A stretch of 64,000 nucleotides of DNA from an uncultured Porphyromonas sp. Its GTDB lineage: Bacteria; Bacteroidota; Bacteroidia; Bacteroidales; Porphyromonadaceae. This document shows, one piece after another, positions 1 to 9,478 of this stretch (its first letter is position 1; each line of letters begins with the position of its first letter). The notes beneath the pieces are model-generated. The model did no database searches. It was not told where the DNA came from and saw only the letters and a list, made by a program, of their open reading frames with translations. The stretch is taken from the NCBI GenBank assembly GCA_900538385.1, contig UWSO01000002.1, forward strand, positions 36,754 to 100,753. Reading direction: 5' to 3'. The translations under genes and the position numbers were made by a program.

Positions 1-2044
1 CTAGGGGATGTAGTTCCACCCCATCATGTTCATACTGAGGTACGACCAATTGGTCGGAGGCTGTCTTGCTGGAGCTTTCAGATTTAACCTCGGGGATCTT
101 GTAAGCCTTGACAAAGCTTTCGACACGTCTCTTCTCACCGCCGGCTAGATCCAAGTGCTTCAGCCGCTCACTAGCAGGATGAGGTGTGATCGTGTCTAGA
201 AGGATAGGATTAGAGAGTGTGTAGATCTCCTCAGCGATACGCTTCACGCCACGACCAGCCACGATACCTCCTGAGGCACGACCTACGCCGTGAGGATTGA
301 CCACAAAGATGAAGCAACTGTACTTAGGATGATCTGAAGGGAAGTATCCGCAAAACGAAGTCATATAGGTCAAACTGCCAGTACGATAACCACCGCTACC
401 ATGGTTGCTCATCAGAGCCGTACCTGTCTTGCCACTGATAGAAATCAGCTCAGAGCGTACTGGGCCAGCAGCGGTACCCTTGAGAACCACATTGTCTAGC
501 ATGGAGCGGATCGAGTCGAGCGTAGCGGGCTTGCAGATGTTCTCGTGCAGCACTTGTGGTTGAAATTCTTGAATCACCTTGCCCTCAGCATCCTCTATAC
601 GATCCACTAGATAGGGGCGCAAGACACGTCCTCCGTTGGCAACTGCGTTGTAGAAGTTGAGCGTATTGATCGCAGGCACCGAGATTCCATACCCACGGCT
701 GATGCCTGGGATTGTTGAGTTACCATAACTCTTGTCTTCAGGTCGTATGATTGTTGGGGTAGCGACTCCATCGAGACCTACGTCCAGTCGCTCCAGCATG
801 CCATAATTGCTCAAATGCTGATAGATTCCATCGGGATGATCCACATACCCCTTGATCGCAATCTTAGCTAGGACGATATTACTGGAGTACCATAGTCCCT
901 GAGCAACCGATATACGTCCATAGCCACCACGATTGGCATTGTGATCACGGATGTTGTAGCCACCATACTTAAAGACTCCATTGCCCGTGTCGATCGTGTC
1001 GTTAGGCGTACAAACCCCATCATCTAGTGCAGCCATCATGAAGGGCGTCTTCATTGTAGAACCAGGCTCATTGAGCGCACTGAGGGCATAGTTAGCACCC
1101 TCGTAGTAAGACTGAGAGCCCTTCGTAAGATTGGCTAGAGCGACGATGCGACCCGTCTCCACCTCCATCAGGATAGCCCCTCCGTAGTCCGCCTCAAACT
1201 GTGTCATCTGCTCATAGAGCGCACGATGCACGATCTGCTGCAGATTCATATCTAGTGTTGTGTACACATTGTAGCCAGCCCGAGGAGGTTGTAGGGTGTT
1301 TTGTCGTGTCGATCCTGCTAAGTATTGCCTCACAGCCAGCCCAGGCTCACCACGCAGTAGGGTGTCAAAGCTTTGCTCTAGACCATACTCCCCCTGCGTG
1401 AGATCCCCTTTGACTTCCTTGTAGACACTACCTATCGTACGTCTCGCTAGCTCACCATAAGGTCTGTCGCGTAGTGCACGCTCCTCGTGCGTCAGCCCAT
1501 TTCTGAGCGGACCACGGCGACGCACCATACGACCCTTGCGCTCTACCGTCATCATCAGTGGATAGGTCTGCTTGAGCCGCTGATACTCCACATGGCTCAC
1601 CTCGTACGGGTATATAGATACGTAGCGATAGCCAGACTGCTTATGCTGCGCCTTGCGATAGCCCTCCCGTAGTCGCTTACGCAGTGCCTGATAGGTGGCT
1701 TGCTCACCCTTTCCCCAGAGACTCATCTGGTAGGCTAGCGAGTCTAGCTGCTTGTAGAGCGAGTCTGGCTCCATCTGCTGAATAGACTCGGCGCCAAAGT
1801 CTAGGTACAGCTTGTATGCTGGCTTACTAATAGCTACAATGTGTCCGTCCGACGAAATGATATTGCCTCGTAGCGGTGAGATCGTCACCGTGTCAGGTCG
1901 GTGAAAGTTTTGCGCCATCTTGCGCCACGTAGGTCCCTCGACGAAGATGATGCCGATCACCTTGATAAAGATCCATAGAGTCATCAAGATGGTCAGAAAA
2001 CCTAAAGCGCGGTAGCGAGCTATGATAGGGCTATGCTTCGACAT
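1..2044 (-). CDS. ftsI: Penicillin-binding protein FtsI (septal transpeptidase), 3' end beyond the window
   Basis: Class B penicillin-binding protein, the division-specific D,D-transpeptidase that cross-links septal peptidoglycan in the periplasm. The ATG is at 2044. The frame stays open to base 1, giving 681 codons without a stop, so the C-terminus lies outside. An N-terminal membrane anchor (residues about 13-35) is followed by the dimerisation domain and the transpeptidase domain. All three catalytic motifs are present: STMK with Ser329 and Lys332, SSN at 387-389, and KTG at 539-541. The C-terminal part reads beyond the transpeptidase into what is probably a PASTA-type extension, as in other Bacteroidota FtsI/Spo VD-like proteins; that part is inference. 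It lies 30 bp downstream of ftsL in an rsmH-ftsL-ftsI order, the usual start of the division/cell-wall cluster. Confidence 0.93.
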   Translation of the reverse strand, partial: MSKHSPIIARYRALGFLTILMTLWIFIKVIGIIFVEGPTWRKMAQNFHRPDTVTISPLRGNIISSDGHIVAISKPAYKLYLDFGAESIQQMEPDSLYKQLDSLAYQMSLWGKGEQATYQALRKRLREGYRKAQHKQSGYRYVSIYPYEVSHVEYQRLKQTYPLMMTVERKGRMVRRRGPLRNGLTHEERALRDRPYGELARRTIGSVYKEVKGDLTQGEYGLEQSFDTLLRGEPGLAVRQYLAGSTRQNTLQPPRAGYNVYTTLDMNLQQIVHRALYEQMTQFEADYGGAILMEVETGRIVALANLTKGSQSYYEGANYALSALNEPGSTMKTPFMMAALDDGVCTPNDTIDTGNGVFKYGGYNIRDHNANRGGYGRISVAQGLWYSSNIVLAKIAIKGYVDHPDGIYQHLSNYGMLERLDVGLDGVATPTIIRPEDKSYGNSTIPGISRGYGISVPAINTLNFYNAVANGGRVLRPYLVDRIEDAEGKVIQEFQPQVLHENICKPATLDSIRSMLDNVVLKGTAAGPVRSELISISGKTGTALMSNHGSGGYRTGSLTYMTSFCGYFPSDHPKYSCFIFVVNPHGVGRASGGIVAGRGVKRIAEEIYTLSNPILLDTITPHPASERLKHLDLAGGEKRRVESFVKAYKIPEVKSESSSKTASDQLVVPQYEHDGVELHPL

Positions 2045-2074
2045 AGAGCGTGTTCGTTAGAGAGGGAAGAGAGA

Positions 2075-2746
2075 TTATTTCTTAGCATCACGATAGAGGA
2101 TGATCGACTGCTGCGAGGGTGCCTCAAGATCTGACCCCATCGCTTGAAGCTGCTGCTCGAAGTTGCCCCCGATGCTACGACGCGTTAGCTCGCTGACGCT
2201 CTCCATGTGCTTGTAAGTCAAGTCTCTGACCTGCGTCTCCAGCTTATCTATCTGGCGACGTTTGGAGATGATCTGATAGTTGCTTGTGACATGTATCAGA
2301 CCCATCAGGAGGATCGCGATAAAGGCGGGTATATACTTCCTGAAGGCGGGTTGCTCCAGCATATCACCGCCTAGCCAATACCAAAGGCCTCGTGAAGAGC
2401 GCTTACTGGTAGACTGATCAGACTCTGCGGAGAATTCATCATTCATATCAACCTCTTGCTCTCCTAGAGTGTCAGGCTCCTCTAGAGGTGTAGTCATGGA
2501 TTCTAAGCCGGTCGGATCGCTTTCCGTCACAGAATCCGTTTGGTCTGCTGCATAGCTTACAGCATCGCTTGGAGTATCGGTCTCATCTTGTCTAGATGGC
2601 TCTGCTTCGGTCTCTTCGTCTAGGAGATCTCCTAGCAAAAGCCTAGGCTGAGGGTCAGTCGCAGACTCATCAGTAGCCACTGGTGCCGGCCCCTGAAGAT
2701 CCTCCTCTAGGTTATCGTCAAAGTATGTCTCGTCTATCTTAACCAT
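2075..2746 (-). CDS. ftsL: FtsL-like cell division protein
   Basis: Bitopic division protein expected to work with FtsB/FtsQ at the septum. The 223 residues split into a long acidic cytoplasmic region (about 1-130, rich in Asp, Glu, Ser, Thr), one hydrophobic segment near residues 135-155, and a short coiled-coil tail (about 160-190) before a variable end. Bacteroidota FtsL proteins often carry such an N-terminal extension. Sequence similarity in this family is low, so the name rests mostly on topology and on position directly between rsmH (13 bp upstream) and ftsI. The start is an ATG at 2746. Confidence 0.75.
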   Translation of the reverse strand: MVKIDETYFDDNLEEDLQGPAPVATDESATDPQPRLLLGDLLDEETEAEPSRQDETDTPSDAVSYAADQTDSVTESDPTGLESMTTPLEEPDTLGEQEVDMNDEFSAESDQSTSKRSSRGLWYWLGGDMLEQPAFRKYIPAFIAILLMGLIHVTSNYQIISKRRQIDKLETQVRDLTYKHMESVSELTRRSIGGNFEQQLQAMGSDLEAPSQQSIILYRDAKK

Positions 2747-2759
2747 CTTCTCGTCTCAC

Positions 2760-3692
2760 TCAAATATCCTCACGACGCTCAGCAACACGTAGCTTAGCGC
2801 TACGAGCACGATTATTGTCCGCTATCTCATCCGCAGAGGGTGTGATAGCTTTTTTTGTGATCACACGTAGAGGTGCAGGCGTTGATAGAGGCATACCTGC
2901 TAGAGCCTCATTAGGCTGCTCAAAGCTCCCTAGACGGAAGAAATCCTTGACCATGCGATCCTCCAGCGAGTGGTAAGAAATGATCGCTATGCGTCCCCCA
3001 GGTTTGAGGAGACGCACCGAGTCGCTCAGCAGTTGACGCAGAGCACCCAGCTCATCATTCACCTCAATACGTAGTGCTTGGAAGATACGGCTCAGCTTAT
3101 TGCGCAGCTGAGGTCCTCCCTTAGGTAGGACTGGCGTCAGCACCTCCATGAGAACAGCGATCGTCGGGTACCCCACAGCACGATGCGACACCAGCAGAGT
3201 TGCGATGCGACGAGCATCATGTAGCTCACCATAGTAATATAGTATATCGGCCAGCTGCTCCTCGCTGTAACTGAGTAGTATGTCACGAGCCGTGACCCCA
3301 GACCGGCTATTCATACGCATATCGGGCATTGCCTCCTCATAGCGAAAGCTAAAACCTCGCTCCTCACTATCGAAGTGATGTGACGAAACCCCTAGGTCCG
3401 CTAAAATTCCATCCACCTGTCCTGCGAGCCCCCAGTAGTCGAGCCACTGTCCTAGGTAGCGAAAGTTCGTCGCTACAAAGTGATAGCGACTATCCGTAGG
3501 AGCATTGACCACCGCGTCGGGATCTTGATCGAGACCGATGCAGCGCCCCTCGGGAGCAAGTCGCTCGAGGAGAGCACGGGAGTGCCCCCCGCCACCCATC
3601 GTGACATCTACATAGAGACCAGAGGGTGTCGTAACCAATAAGTCGAGAGAATCCTCACAGAGGACAGCCGTATGATAGAGCTTAGTGGACAA
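2760..3692 (-). CDS. rsmH: 16S rRNA (cytosine-1402-N4) methyltransferase RsmH
   Basis: S-adenosylmethionine-dependent methyltransferase (MraW) that N4-methylates C1402 in the decoding centre of 16S rRNA. The family opening KLYHTAVL is followed by the SAM-binding motif VDVTMGGGGHS, then ADLGVSSHH, and ends with the conserved SYHSLEDRMVK and RSAKLR motifs. There is no ATG in the right place. A TTG at 3692 gives an N-terminus (MSTKLYHTAVL) that matches the family, while a TTG at 3752 would add 20 residues that the family lacks. I chose 3692 but the start is uncertain. It is the first gene of the rsmH-ftsL-ftsI block; no mraZ lies upstream. Confidence 0.92.
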   Translation of the reverse strand: MSTKLYHTAVLCEDSLDLLVTTPSGLYVDVTMGGGGHSRALLERLAPEGRCIGLDQDPDAVVNAPTDSRYHFVATNFRYLGQWLDYWGLAGQVDGILADLGVSSHHFDSEERGFSFRYEEAMPDMRMNSRSGVTARDILLSYSEEQLADILYYYGELHDARRIATLLVSHRAVGYPTIAVLMEVLTPVLPKGGPQLRNKLSRIFQALRIEVNDELGALRQLLSDSVRLLKPGGRIAIISYHSLEDRMVKDFFRLGSFEQPNEALAGMPLSTPAPLRVITKKAITPSADEIADNNRARSAKLRVAERREDI

Positions 3693-3786
3693 GGAGTGAA
3701 AAGGCGATAGTGTTATAAACGTTTGACAGAGAGCTCTGTACAGTTCCAGCAAAGGCGATTCAAATGCGTTACTCGCAGAGCTACTG

Positions 3787-3794
3787 CAAAGGTA
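3787..3794 (-). promoter_or_regulatory. -7 promoter box for rsmH-ftsL-ftsI
   Basis: TACCTTTG on the minus strand, an exact TAnnTTTG Bacteroidota -7 element. The heptamer array begins 6 bp upstream of it. No clear TTTG -33 box is seen at the usual distance; the array occupies that place. The expected transcription start is near 3780. Confidence 0.6.
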
Positions 3795-3800
3795 ATCAAA

Positions 3801-3850
3801 TTAGAGATTAGAAGTCAGAGGTTAGAGATTAGAAAATTAGAGGTTAGAAA
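3801..3850 (+). repeat. Heptamer array, copy 1 (seven TTAGAGG-like units)
   Basis: Seven consecutive units beginning TTAG (one TCAG), in 7-bp phase except one 8-bp unit: TTAGAGA, TTAGAAG, TCAGAGG, TTAGAGA, TTAGAAAA, TTAGAGG, TTAGAAA. It is followed to about 3900 by a GC-richer tail with GGACTAGC and GGCGCTAGC that partly resembles the tail of other copies. The stretch 3753-4165 holds only this array and the two promoters, no gene. Confidence 0.85.
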
Positions 3851-3927
3851 GTCGGACTAGCTCCTAGGAGCACCAGAGGCGCTAGCATCTTTTAGGGGGA
3901 CTAGCATCTCTAAGAAGAGGGGTGAGA

Positions 3928-3959
3928 TTTGGTTTCCACGCATTTTTGTACTACCTTTG
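3928..3959 (+). promoter_or_regulatory. Promoter of the susC/susD operon
   Basis: TTTG at 3928-3931, 20 bp, then TACCTTTG at 3952-3959: a full match to the Bacteroidota promoter pattern. Transcription would start near 3966, leaving a leader of about 200 nt before the susC ATG at 4166, with no ORF seen in it. The leader is unusually long and could carry regulation; I found no match to a riboswitch I know. Confidence 0.75.
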
Positions 3960-4165
3960 TTTCCGAAAGGTTAAGGTAGACCCCCTTCCGCAATACAGAA
4001 GGGCGTATGTAGGGTGGTGCTTGCGTACGCTATCATGTGAGAGGTGGCTCTATCGGTTGCTTTTAGGTTATGTCGGAGACGCACGGCGCAGTTGCTAGTG
4101 TGACGTGGCGTGTGGCTATGACTATTCAAACTATCAATGTATAACTAACGCTAAAGAAGAGTTTT

Positions 4166-7100
4166 ATGAAAAGATTGGCTCTATTCTTTCTGATGCTAAC
4201 GGCCAGCATAGGATGGGCTGTAGCGCAGAATAGGACCATCACAGGTACTGTTACCTCGGGAGAGGACAAAGAGCCGGTGATGTTTGCGAACGTGGTCGTG
4301 GAGGGCAACACCTCTATCGGTACCACGACAGACGTAGATGGTAAGTTTACCCTCAGTGTACCTGCCTCTGCTAAGAAGCTGACCTTCTCCTATGTAGGTC
4401 TTAAGACGATTACCGTACCCATCACGAAGGTGATGAACGTCGTCATGACGACAGATGATCAAACCCTTGATCAGGTCGTCGTAGTAGGTTACGGTTCAGG
4501 ACAGAAGCTCAGCACGATCTCAGGCTCCATGGCTCGTGTATCTGGTGAGCAGATTGCCGAGAAGCCTGTAGCTAACGTGATGGACGCTCTACAGGGTAAG
4601 GTCGCTGGTATGAGTGTTATGACCACTTCCGGAGACCCTAACGCTGTAGCTGATGTAAAGATTCACGGTACAGGATCTCTGACTGCTGGTAACCAGCCAC
4701 TCTACATCGTAGATGGTATGCAGACAGACCTCAACACTGTCATGGCGATGAACTCCAACGATATCGAGAGCATGAACGTCCTCATGGATGCTTCCTCAAC
4801 CTCTATCTATGGTGCTCGTGCGGCTAATGGTGTCGTTGTCATCACGACCAAAAAGGGTAAGCGCTCTGAGGAGGGTCTCGGACATATCACATTCAATGCA
4901 CAGTATGGTATCTCTGAGTTTGCCAACTTTAAGCCTTACGGTGACCTCATGACGGGTGATGAGCTGCTAGAGCATCAAGCTAAATATGAGTACCTGAAGC
5001 CTTATAACTTCGGATCTCGTACGTACACAAAGGCAGATCTACTCAATGAGCTCACAAAGAAGGCTCATTACAAGATCGAGCGTAAGGCTTGGGGCTTTAA
5101 TCCTCCCGCAGATGTAGAGTTCTACGATCCAGCTGACTATAACTTCGACTGGCTCCGGTTCTTCATGGGCAAGAAGGCTCCTACGTATCAGGCTGACCTC
5201 TCTATGAGTGGTGGTAGCAATCGTACGCAGTATTATATCTCTATGGGTACACTCTCTCAGGAGGGTATCACGCGTGGTCGCAACGGCTTCAAGCGTTACA
5301 ACGGACGTGTCAGTGTAGACTCTCGTGTTAAGGACTGGCTCAAGGTGGGTGCTAATGTTTTTGGCGCATACACCGACCAGGTGTCAGCTGGATTTGAGGG
5401 TGGTGCTTACACAGATGCTGGTACCTTTGGTGCAGCTATCAAGCCTCGCTATATGTCTCCATACGATGCTGACGGTAATTTGAGAAAGTACTATGTGTCT
5501 ATATTTGGTATGGAGGTCTTCCCAGACTTTACCGAGAAGTATCAGCCACATAACTACAATACCTATCAGGCTAGTGTAGCTTCTTACGCTGAGTTTACAC
5601 CTATCAAGGGACTTATCCTCAAGACTCAGGCAGGTCTCGACCTAACTTATGGTACAGAGACTGTGTTCTACAAGCCTGGACGTTACTGGGTACTAGTTGA
5701 CAAGCGTGGTAGCCGTCTAGAGGGCCGCTCGCTAGACAACAACTTCACTTGGACCAATACAGGTGAGTATCGCTTCTCTTTTGCTGACAAGCATAAGATG
5801 ACCGTCCTCCTAGGACAGGAGTGGGTACAGTATCGCTACGATGGTATCTCTGCCATTGCTACTGGTATCGAGGATGCAGAGCTAGGACTGCTCTCTCAGG
5901 GTAGCTCTAATGCTAGTGACCTTGTTGCTCCCTCTCAGTCTAAGGGTGGGTACTCTTACCTATCATTCTTCGGACGTGTCAACTACTCATTCGATAACTA
6001 CCTACACGTAGATCTATCACTGCGTAGTGATGCTTCTTCTCGCTTTGGTGCTAAGAATCGTCAGGGACTTTTCTACTCAGTAGGTGCTACCTATGATATC
6101 TATCGTGCACATCTAGACCACGTCAAGTGGATCAACACACTACGTCTACGTGCCAGCTGGGGTACTACGGGTAACTCCTCTATCCCTGCTCTCGCCTACA
6201 TGGCTCGCTACGGACAGCTCCAGTACTCAGAGGGTCTAGGTCTCTATACCTCAACAATTGGTAATCCTGACCTCGGATGGGAGACACAGTCTAACCTTAA
6301 CGTCGGTGTCGACTTTGACGCTTTTGACAACCGTCTGCACTCTGTCCTCAACATCTATCACCGTATCACAGATGATATGTTGATGTTCGTTCCGAAGCCC
6401 TATGCTACTGGTTTCTCTGGCCGCTATGAGAATGTCGGCTCACTAACCAATACGGGAGCTGACCTCACGCTCAGCTACGACATCGTACGCACTCGTGACT
6501 GGAACGTATATGCAGCTACAACGCTCAACTACAATGTGAACCGCGTTACCAAGCTCTTCTACGATCTCCCAGAGTATAAGATGCCTTCAAAGGCTTTGAT
6601 CTACAAGGTTGGTCAGCCTACTCAGTTCCTCATCGCAGAGTATGCAGGTGTCAATCCTGAGACTGGTAAGCAGCAGTGGTATGTACCCGATGCTGATGGT
6701 AATCTAACCTCTGAGGTTACTGAGTACTATGATGAGGCTGCTCTACTCCGCGCTAGTGGTAAGAATCTTTATGCCCCATTTACAGGAGGTGTATCCTTTG
6801 GCGCTAGCTGGAAGGGTCTAGCTCTTGATGTAGACTGGTCATTCAACGTTGGTAAGTACGTTATCAACAACGACCGTTACTTCACAGAGAATATGACCAA
6901 GAATATAGGCTTCTTAGCGATGAACAAGAGCCGCAAGTTGCTGAATGCTTGGACTGAAGATAATAGGGATACCGATATACCTAAGTTCGGTGAGGAGATG
7001 CAGTTCGATAGCCGTCTGCTGGAGAACGCTTCATTCCTACGTCTGAAGAACCTACGCCTCTCATACACCCTGCCTAGCGCATGGTTTGAGAAGATTGGCG

Positions 7101-7252
7101 TAATCTCTGGCGCACGCGTCTATGTAACGGGTCGTAACCTGCTGACCTTTACTCAATTCTCTGGGTATGATCCAGAGGCCGTTGGCAACATGAGTATGAA
7201 CCAATATCCTAACACACGTCAGTATGTTGGTGGTCTACAGATTACTTTCTAA
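4166..7252 (+). CDS. SusC/RagA family TonB-dependent outer membrane transporter
   Basis: TonB-dependent outer-membrane channel of 1028 residues that imports ligand captured by its SusD-type partner. A signal peptide (about 1-20, ending AVAQ) is followed by a carboxypeptidase-regulatory-like beta-sandwich (about 24-100). Next come a TonB-box/plug region with VVVVGYGSG, the plug motif YIVDGM and NDIESMNVL, then a long beta-barrel ending in an aromatic residue (QITF). Length and layout are those of full SusC proteins. The SusD gene follows after 36 bp in the same operon. There are no glycoside hydrolase genes beside it, and a secreted protease follows, so the substrate is more likely peptide (RagA-like) than glycan; that is inference. 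Confidence 0.93.
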   Translation: MKRLALFFLMLTASIGWAVAQNRTITGTVTSGEDKEPVMFANVVVEGNTSIGTTTDVDGKFTLSVPASAKKLTFSYVGLKTITVPITKVMNVVMTTDDQTLDQVVVVGYGSGQKLSTISGSMARVSGEQIAEKPVANVMDALQGKVAGMSVMTTSGDPNAVADVKIHGTGSLTAGNQPLYIVDGMQTDLNTVMAMNSNDIESMNVLMDASSTSIYGARAANGVVVITTKKGKRSEEGLGHITFNAQYGISEFANFKPYGDLMTGDELLEHQAKYEYLKPYNFGSRTYTKADLLNELTKKAHYKIERKAWGFNPPADVEFYDPADYNFDWLRFFMGKKAPTYQADLSMSGGSNRTQYYISMGTLSQEGITRGRNGFKRYNGRVSVDSRVKDWLKVGANVFGAYTDQVSAGFEGGAYTDAGTFGAAIKPRYMSPYDADGNLRKYYVSIFGMEVFPDFTEKYQPHNYNTYQASVASYAEFTPIKGLILKTQAGLDLTYGTETVFYKPGRYWVLVDKRGSRLEGRSLDNNFTWTNTGEYRFSFADKHKMTVLLGQEWVQYRYDGISAIATGIEDAELGLLSQGSSNASDLVAPSQSKGGYSYLSFFGRVNYSFDNYLHVDLSLRSDASSRFGAKNRQGLFYSVGATYDIYRAHLDHVKWINTLRLRASWGTTGNSSIPALAYMARYGQLQYSEGLGLYTSTIGNPDLGWETQSNLNVGVDFDAFDNRLHSVLNIYHRITDDMLMFVPKPYATGFSGRYENVGSLTNTGADLTLSYDIVRTRDWNVYAATTLNYNVNRVTKLFYDLPEYKMPSKALIYKVGQPTQFLIAEYAGVNPETGKQQWYVPDADGNLTSEVTEYYDEAALLRASGKNLYAPFTGGVSFGASWKGLALDVDWSFNVGKYVINNDRYFTENMTKNIGFLAMNKSRKLLNAWTEDNRDTDIPKFGEEMQFDSRLLENASFLRLKNLRLSYTLPSAWFEKIGVISGARVYVTGRNLLTFTQFSGYDPEAVGNMSMNQYPNTRQYVGGLQITF

Positions 7253-7288
7253 TAGTGTCGAACCCTCTATACTTATAGCACAGAAATT

Positions 7289-8953
7289 ATGAAAAGATAT
7301 ATCAAGACTATAGGGTTGCTAATCCTATCGTTAGTGGCATTCTCCGCTTGTCAGGTCGGCTTTGTACCCGAGGGCGTTAAGGAGCAGAAGCCCCTAGAGA
7401 ACTTCCAGGAGGCTAAGTGGCTCCGGGAGAGTCTCTACTCGACCTTGGTTGGAGCTGAGTCTCCAAGCAACCTATTCCTAGGAGATATGCAGGCAGATCT
7501 ATTTCACCTCACAGCTAGTGATGGAAATACATACTTCCCATTTTACTCTTGGAATAAGGCAAACCTCTCCAGCAATGATATGATCGCTGGATACTTTGGA
7601 TCCTTTGCAACGATTATCAAGGACGCCAACTACTTCATCATGAGAGTCAATGAGATGAAGGCAAATGAAGAACTCATGGAAACTCTCAGTGATAGCGAGA
7701 AGGCGAGTCTAGACACTTATGTAGGAGAGGCGCGTGCGCTCCGTGCACTGGCTCACTACCGTCTGATGTGCCGCTTCTCTAAGCGTTACAGCGACAATGA
7801 TGGCCAGGAGCCTGGCATCATCCTTATAAAGGAGTATGATCCGCTACTTCAGAACACCAGCAAGAAGAGAGCTACCCAAAAGGAGGTCTACGAGTGGTGT
7901 CTCAACGAGCTCGAGGAGGCTGCTAAGGTGATCCCTAACAAGAGTAACTACCTAAGTAGCACCGACAATCTCGAGCAGGATGGTATCCCATGCTATCTCG
8001 TAAAAGACTACTGCTACGCTGTCCGTTCTCGTATTCTGCTAGAGATGCACCGCTATCAGGATGCAGTCACGGAGGTTGATCGCTTTATCGACAACTATCC
8101 TCTAGGGGAGGCTACACCAGAGGGACTGAAGAAGCTCTGGATCACTGAAGACTCTCCTGAGATCATGATCAAGACCTATACTACTACTAAGGTAGGTCGC
8201 GTTTCTGGTATCCTGCATGGATTATGGATCTACGATCAAATCAATCCAAATACAGGTGCTCCCGTTCAGCTTGAGTTCGCATCTCCTACATGGTTCCCCA
8301 ATCAGTACCTCATAGATCTATACAAAAACTCTATGGATCCTCAAGATCCCGCTGACTCTAAGAATGACCTTCGTGCAGCTGTTTGGCTAGAGGATACAGA
8401 TGGACATGCAGGTACGAATGGTTGGCCTATACTCTATGGCGAGATTGATGGTGATGAGACGATTACCTTCGTCTCTAAGTTTAGAGGTAACCCACGTCTA
8501 GATACAGACCCCAAGCGCAACCTCTTCTCTTATGCACACTCCACACACCTCTTTGACATAGCAGAGGCTTGGCTTATCAAGGCTGAGGCTCAAGCTTGGG
8601 GTGGCGACTGGGCTGCTGCAAAGACCACACTTGAGACTTTCCGCAAGAGCCGTGGTCTAGAGGGTGAGCTCAAGGCTAGCAACCAGCAGGAGATGATGGA
8701 GACCATCAAGAATGAGCGCACTCGTGAGCTCGTTGGTATGGGTACCCGTATGAACGACCTCAAGCGCTGGGGTGATCCTATGGATCGTACCAATAAGCCT
8801 CTTCAGGAGGCTCTTACCAAGGGTGAGTCTGCGACAACTGTAACGAAGTCTTACCTAGACCTCAAGAAGGACGCTTCAGATGTTATGTTCTACTGGGAGT
8901 TCCCACTTCAGGATCGTTTCGCAAACCCAGACCTTGAGGAGAACTGGAAGTAA
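7289..8953 (+). CDS. SusD/RagB family outer membrane lipoprotein
   Basis: Surface-exposed nutrient-binding lipoprotein that forms the lid of the SusC channel, 554 residues. The signal peptide ends in a lipobox (AFSAC, Cys at about residue 21). The N-terminal part has the TPR-like helices of the family (YVGEARALRALAHYRL near 145-160). The C-terminal part has the family's ending, with FDIAEAWLIKAEA, ERTRELVGMGTRMNDLKRWG and a final FPLQDRFANPDLEENW. It is second in the operon after susC and is followed by a strong terminator at 9044-9095. The RagB-like peptide-binding role is inferred from context. Confidence 0.92.
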   Translation: MKRYIKTIGLLILSLVAFSACQVGFVPEGVKEQKPLENFQEAKWLRESLYSTLVGAESPSNLFLGDMQADLFHLTASDGNTYFPFYSWNKANLSSNDMIAGYFGSFATIIKDANYFIMRVNEMKANEELMETLSDSEKASLDTYVGEARALRALAHYRLMCRFSKRYSDNDGQEPGIILIKEYDPLLQNTSKKRATQKEVYEWCLNELEEAAKVIPNKSNYLSSTDNLEQDGIPCYLVKDYCYAVRSRILLEMHRYQDAVTEVDRFIDNYPLGEATPEGLKKLWITEDSPEIMIKTYTTTKVGRVSGILHGLWIYDQINPNTGAPVQLEFASPTWFPNQYLIDLYKNSMDPQDPADSKNDLRAAVWLEDTDGHAGTNGWPILYGEIDGDETITFVSKFRGNPRLDTDPKRNLFSYAHSTHLFDIAEAWLIKAEAQAWGGDWAAAKTTLETFRKSRGLEGELKASNQQEMMETIKNERTRELVGMGTRMNDLKRWGDPMDRTNKPLQEALTKGESATTVTKSYLDLKKDASDVMFYWEFPLQDRFANPDLEENWK

Positions 8954-9043
8954 GAGTCTATCCATCGCTCCTAGAGCATACAGCTTTAGGAGTCGATAGG
9001 TAGCGGGAGAGTTCGAAATCGATCCTCCCATCAACTAAATAGT

Positions 9044-9095
9044 AGAGAGACGTGCATGCCACTAGGGCAGATGCACGTCTCTCTTGCTTTTTTTT
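9044..9095 (+). terminator. Rho-independent terminator of the susC/susD operon
   Basis: A perfect 14-bp stem (AGAGAGACGTGCAT at 9044-9057 with ATGCACGTCTCTCT at 9071-9084) and a 13-nt loop, followed by TTGC and a run of eight T. Confidence 0.9.
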
Positions 9096-9149
9096 ATAGG
9101 GTCGCTTAGGCTTCGAGACGAGACTCTTATCAGATGGCCGAATACTTAC

Positions 9150-9332
9150 CTGGCAAATTCCAAATCTCTCCGGAGGAAATGAAAAATCTCCACGTAAGAA
9201 AGAAATAATACTTCGGAGCTATCAACTGAAACTTCGGAACTATCAGATGATACTTCGGAAGAAATGATTCTTTCCTCCGTGGGGAATAAAAAATAGCTCC
9301 CGAAGGATTTGAAATTTTCCACGTGGCTATTC
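9150..9332 (-). repeat. CACGTG/21-bp-triplet element, copy A
   Basis: Inverted copy of a dispersed element of about 190 bp. Three direct repeats start with ACTTCGGA at 9210, 9231 and 9252, exactly 21 bp apart. Flanks carry CTCCGTGGGG and TTCCACGTGG, plus GAATAAAAAATAG, the reverse of the T-rich stretch beside the hairpin in other copies. The hairpin end is decayed here: only AATAGC and part of the stem still pair. It fills the 524-bp gap between susD and the next gene together with the susD terminator and the downstream promoter. Confidence 0.85.
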
Positions 9333-9387
9333 TGCTCGAATTGCTAGAATCTGATCCATCAGCCTAGATTCTTTGCTTCATGGCCCT

Positions 9388-9418
9388 TTTGTCAAGTGAT
9401 GACTTTTTTGTAACTTGC
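9388..9418 (+). promoter_or_regulatory. Promoter of the PepK-like protease gene
   Basis: TTTG at 9388-9391, 19 bp spacing, then TAACTTGC at 9411-9418, which keeps six of the conserved TAnnTTTG pattern positions apart from the last two. It lies about 60 bp upstream of the ATG at 9479. Confidence 0.6.
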
Positions 9419-9478
9419 ACCCGATAACGATAACGAATCTCCCTACTACTAAATCATCTAAATCTCAAGATAAGACTT

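Noticed and set aside
1..40. A possible ftsI stop at bases 1-3 (minus-strand TAG)
   Set aside because: It is in a different frame from the ftsI reading frame fixed by the ATG at 2044 and the SxxK, SxN and KTG motifs. The true frame reads on through Leu-His-Pro-Leu past the edge.
9150..9332. An insertion sequence with transposase
   Set aside because: The elements are under 200 bp and encode no transposase. At most they are non-autonomous; no target-site duplication could be shown.
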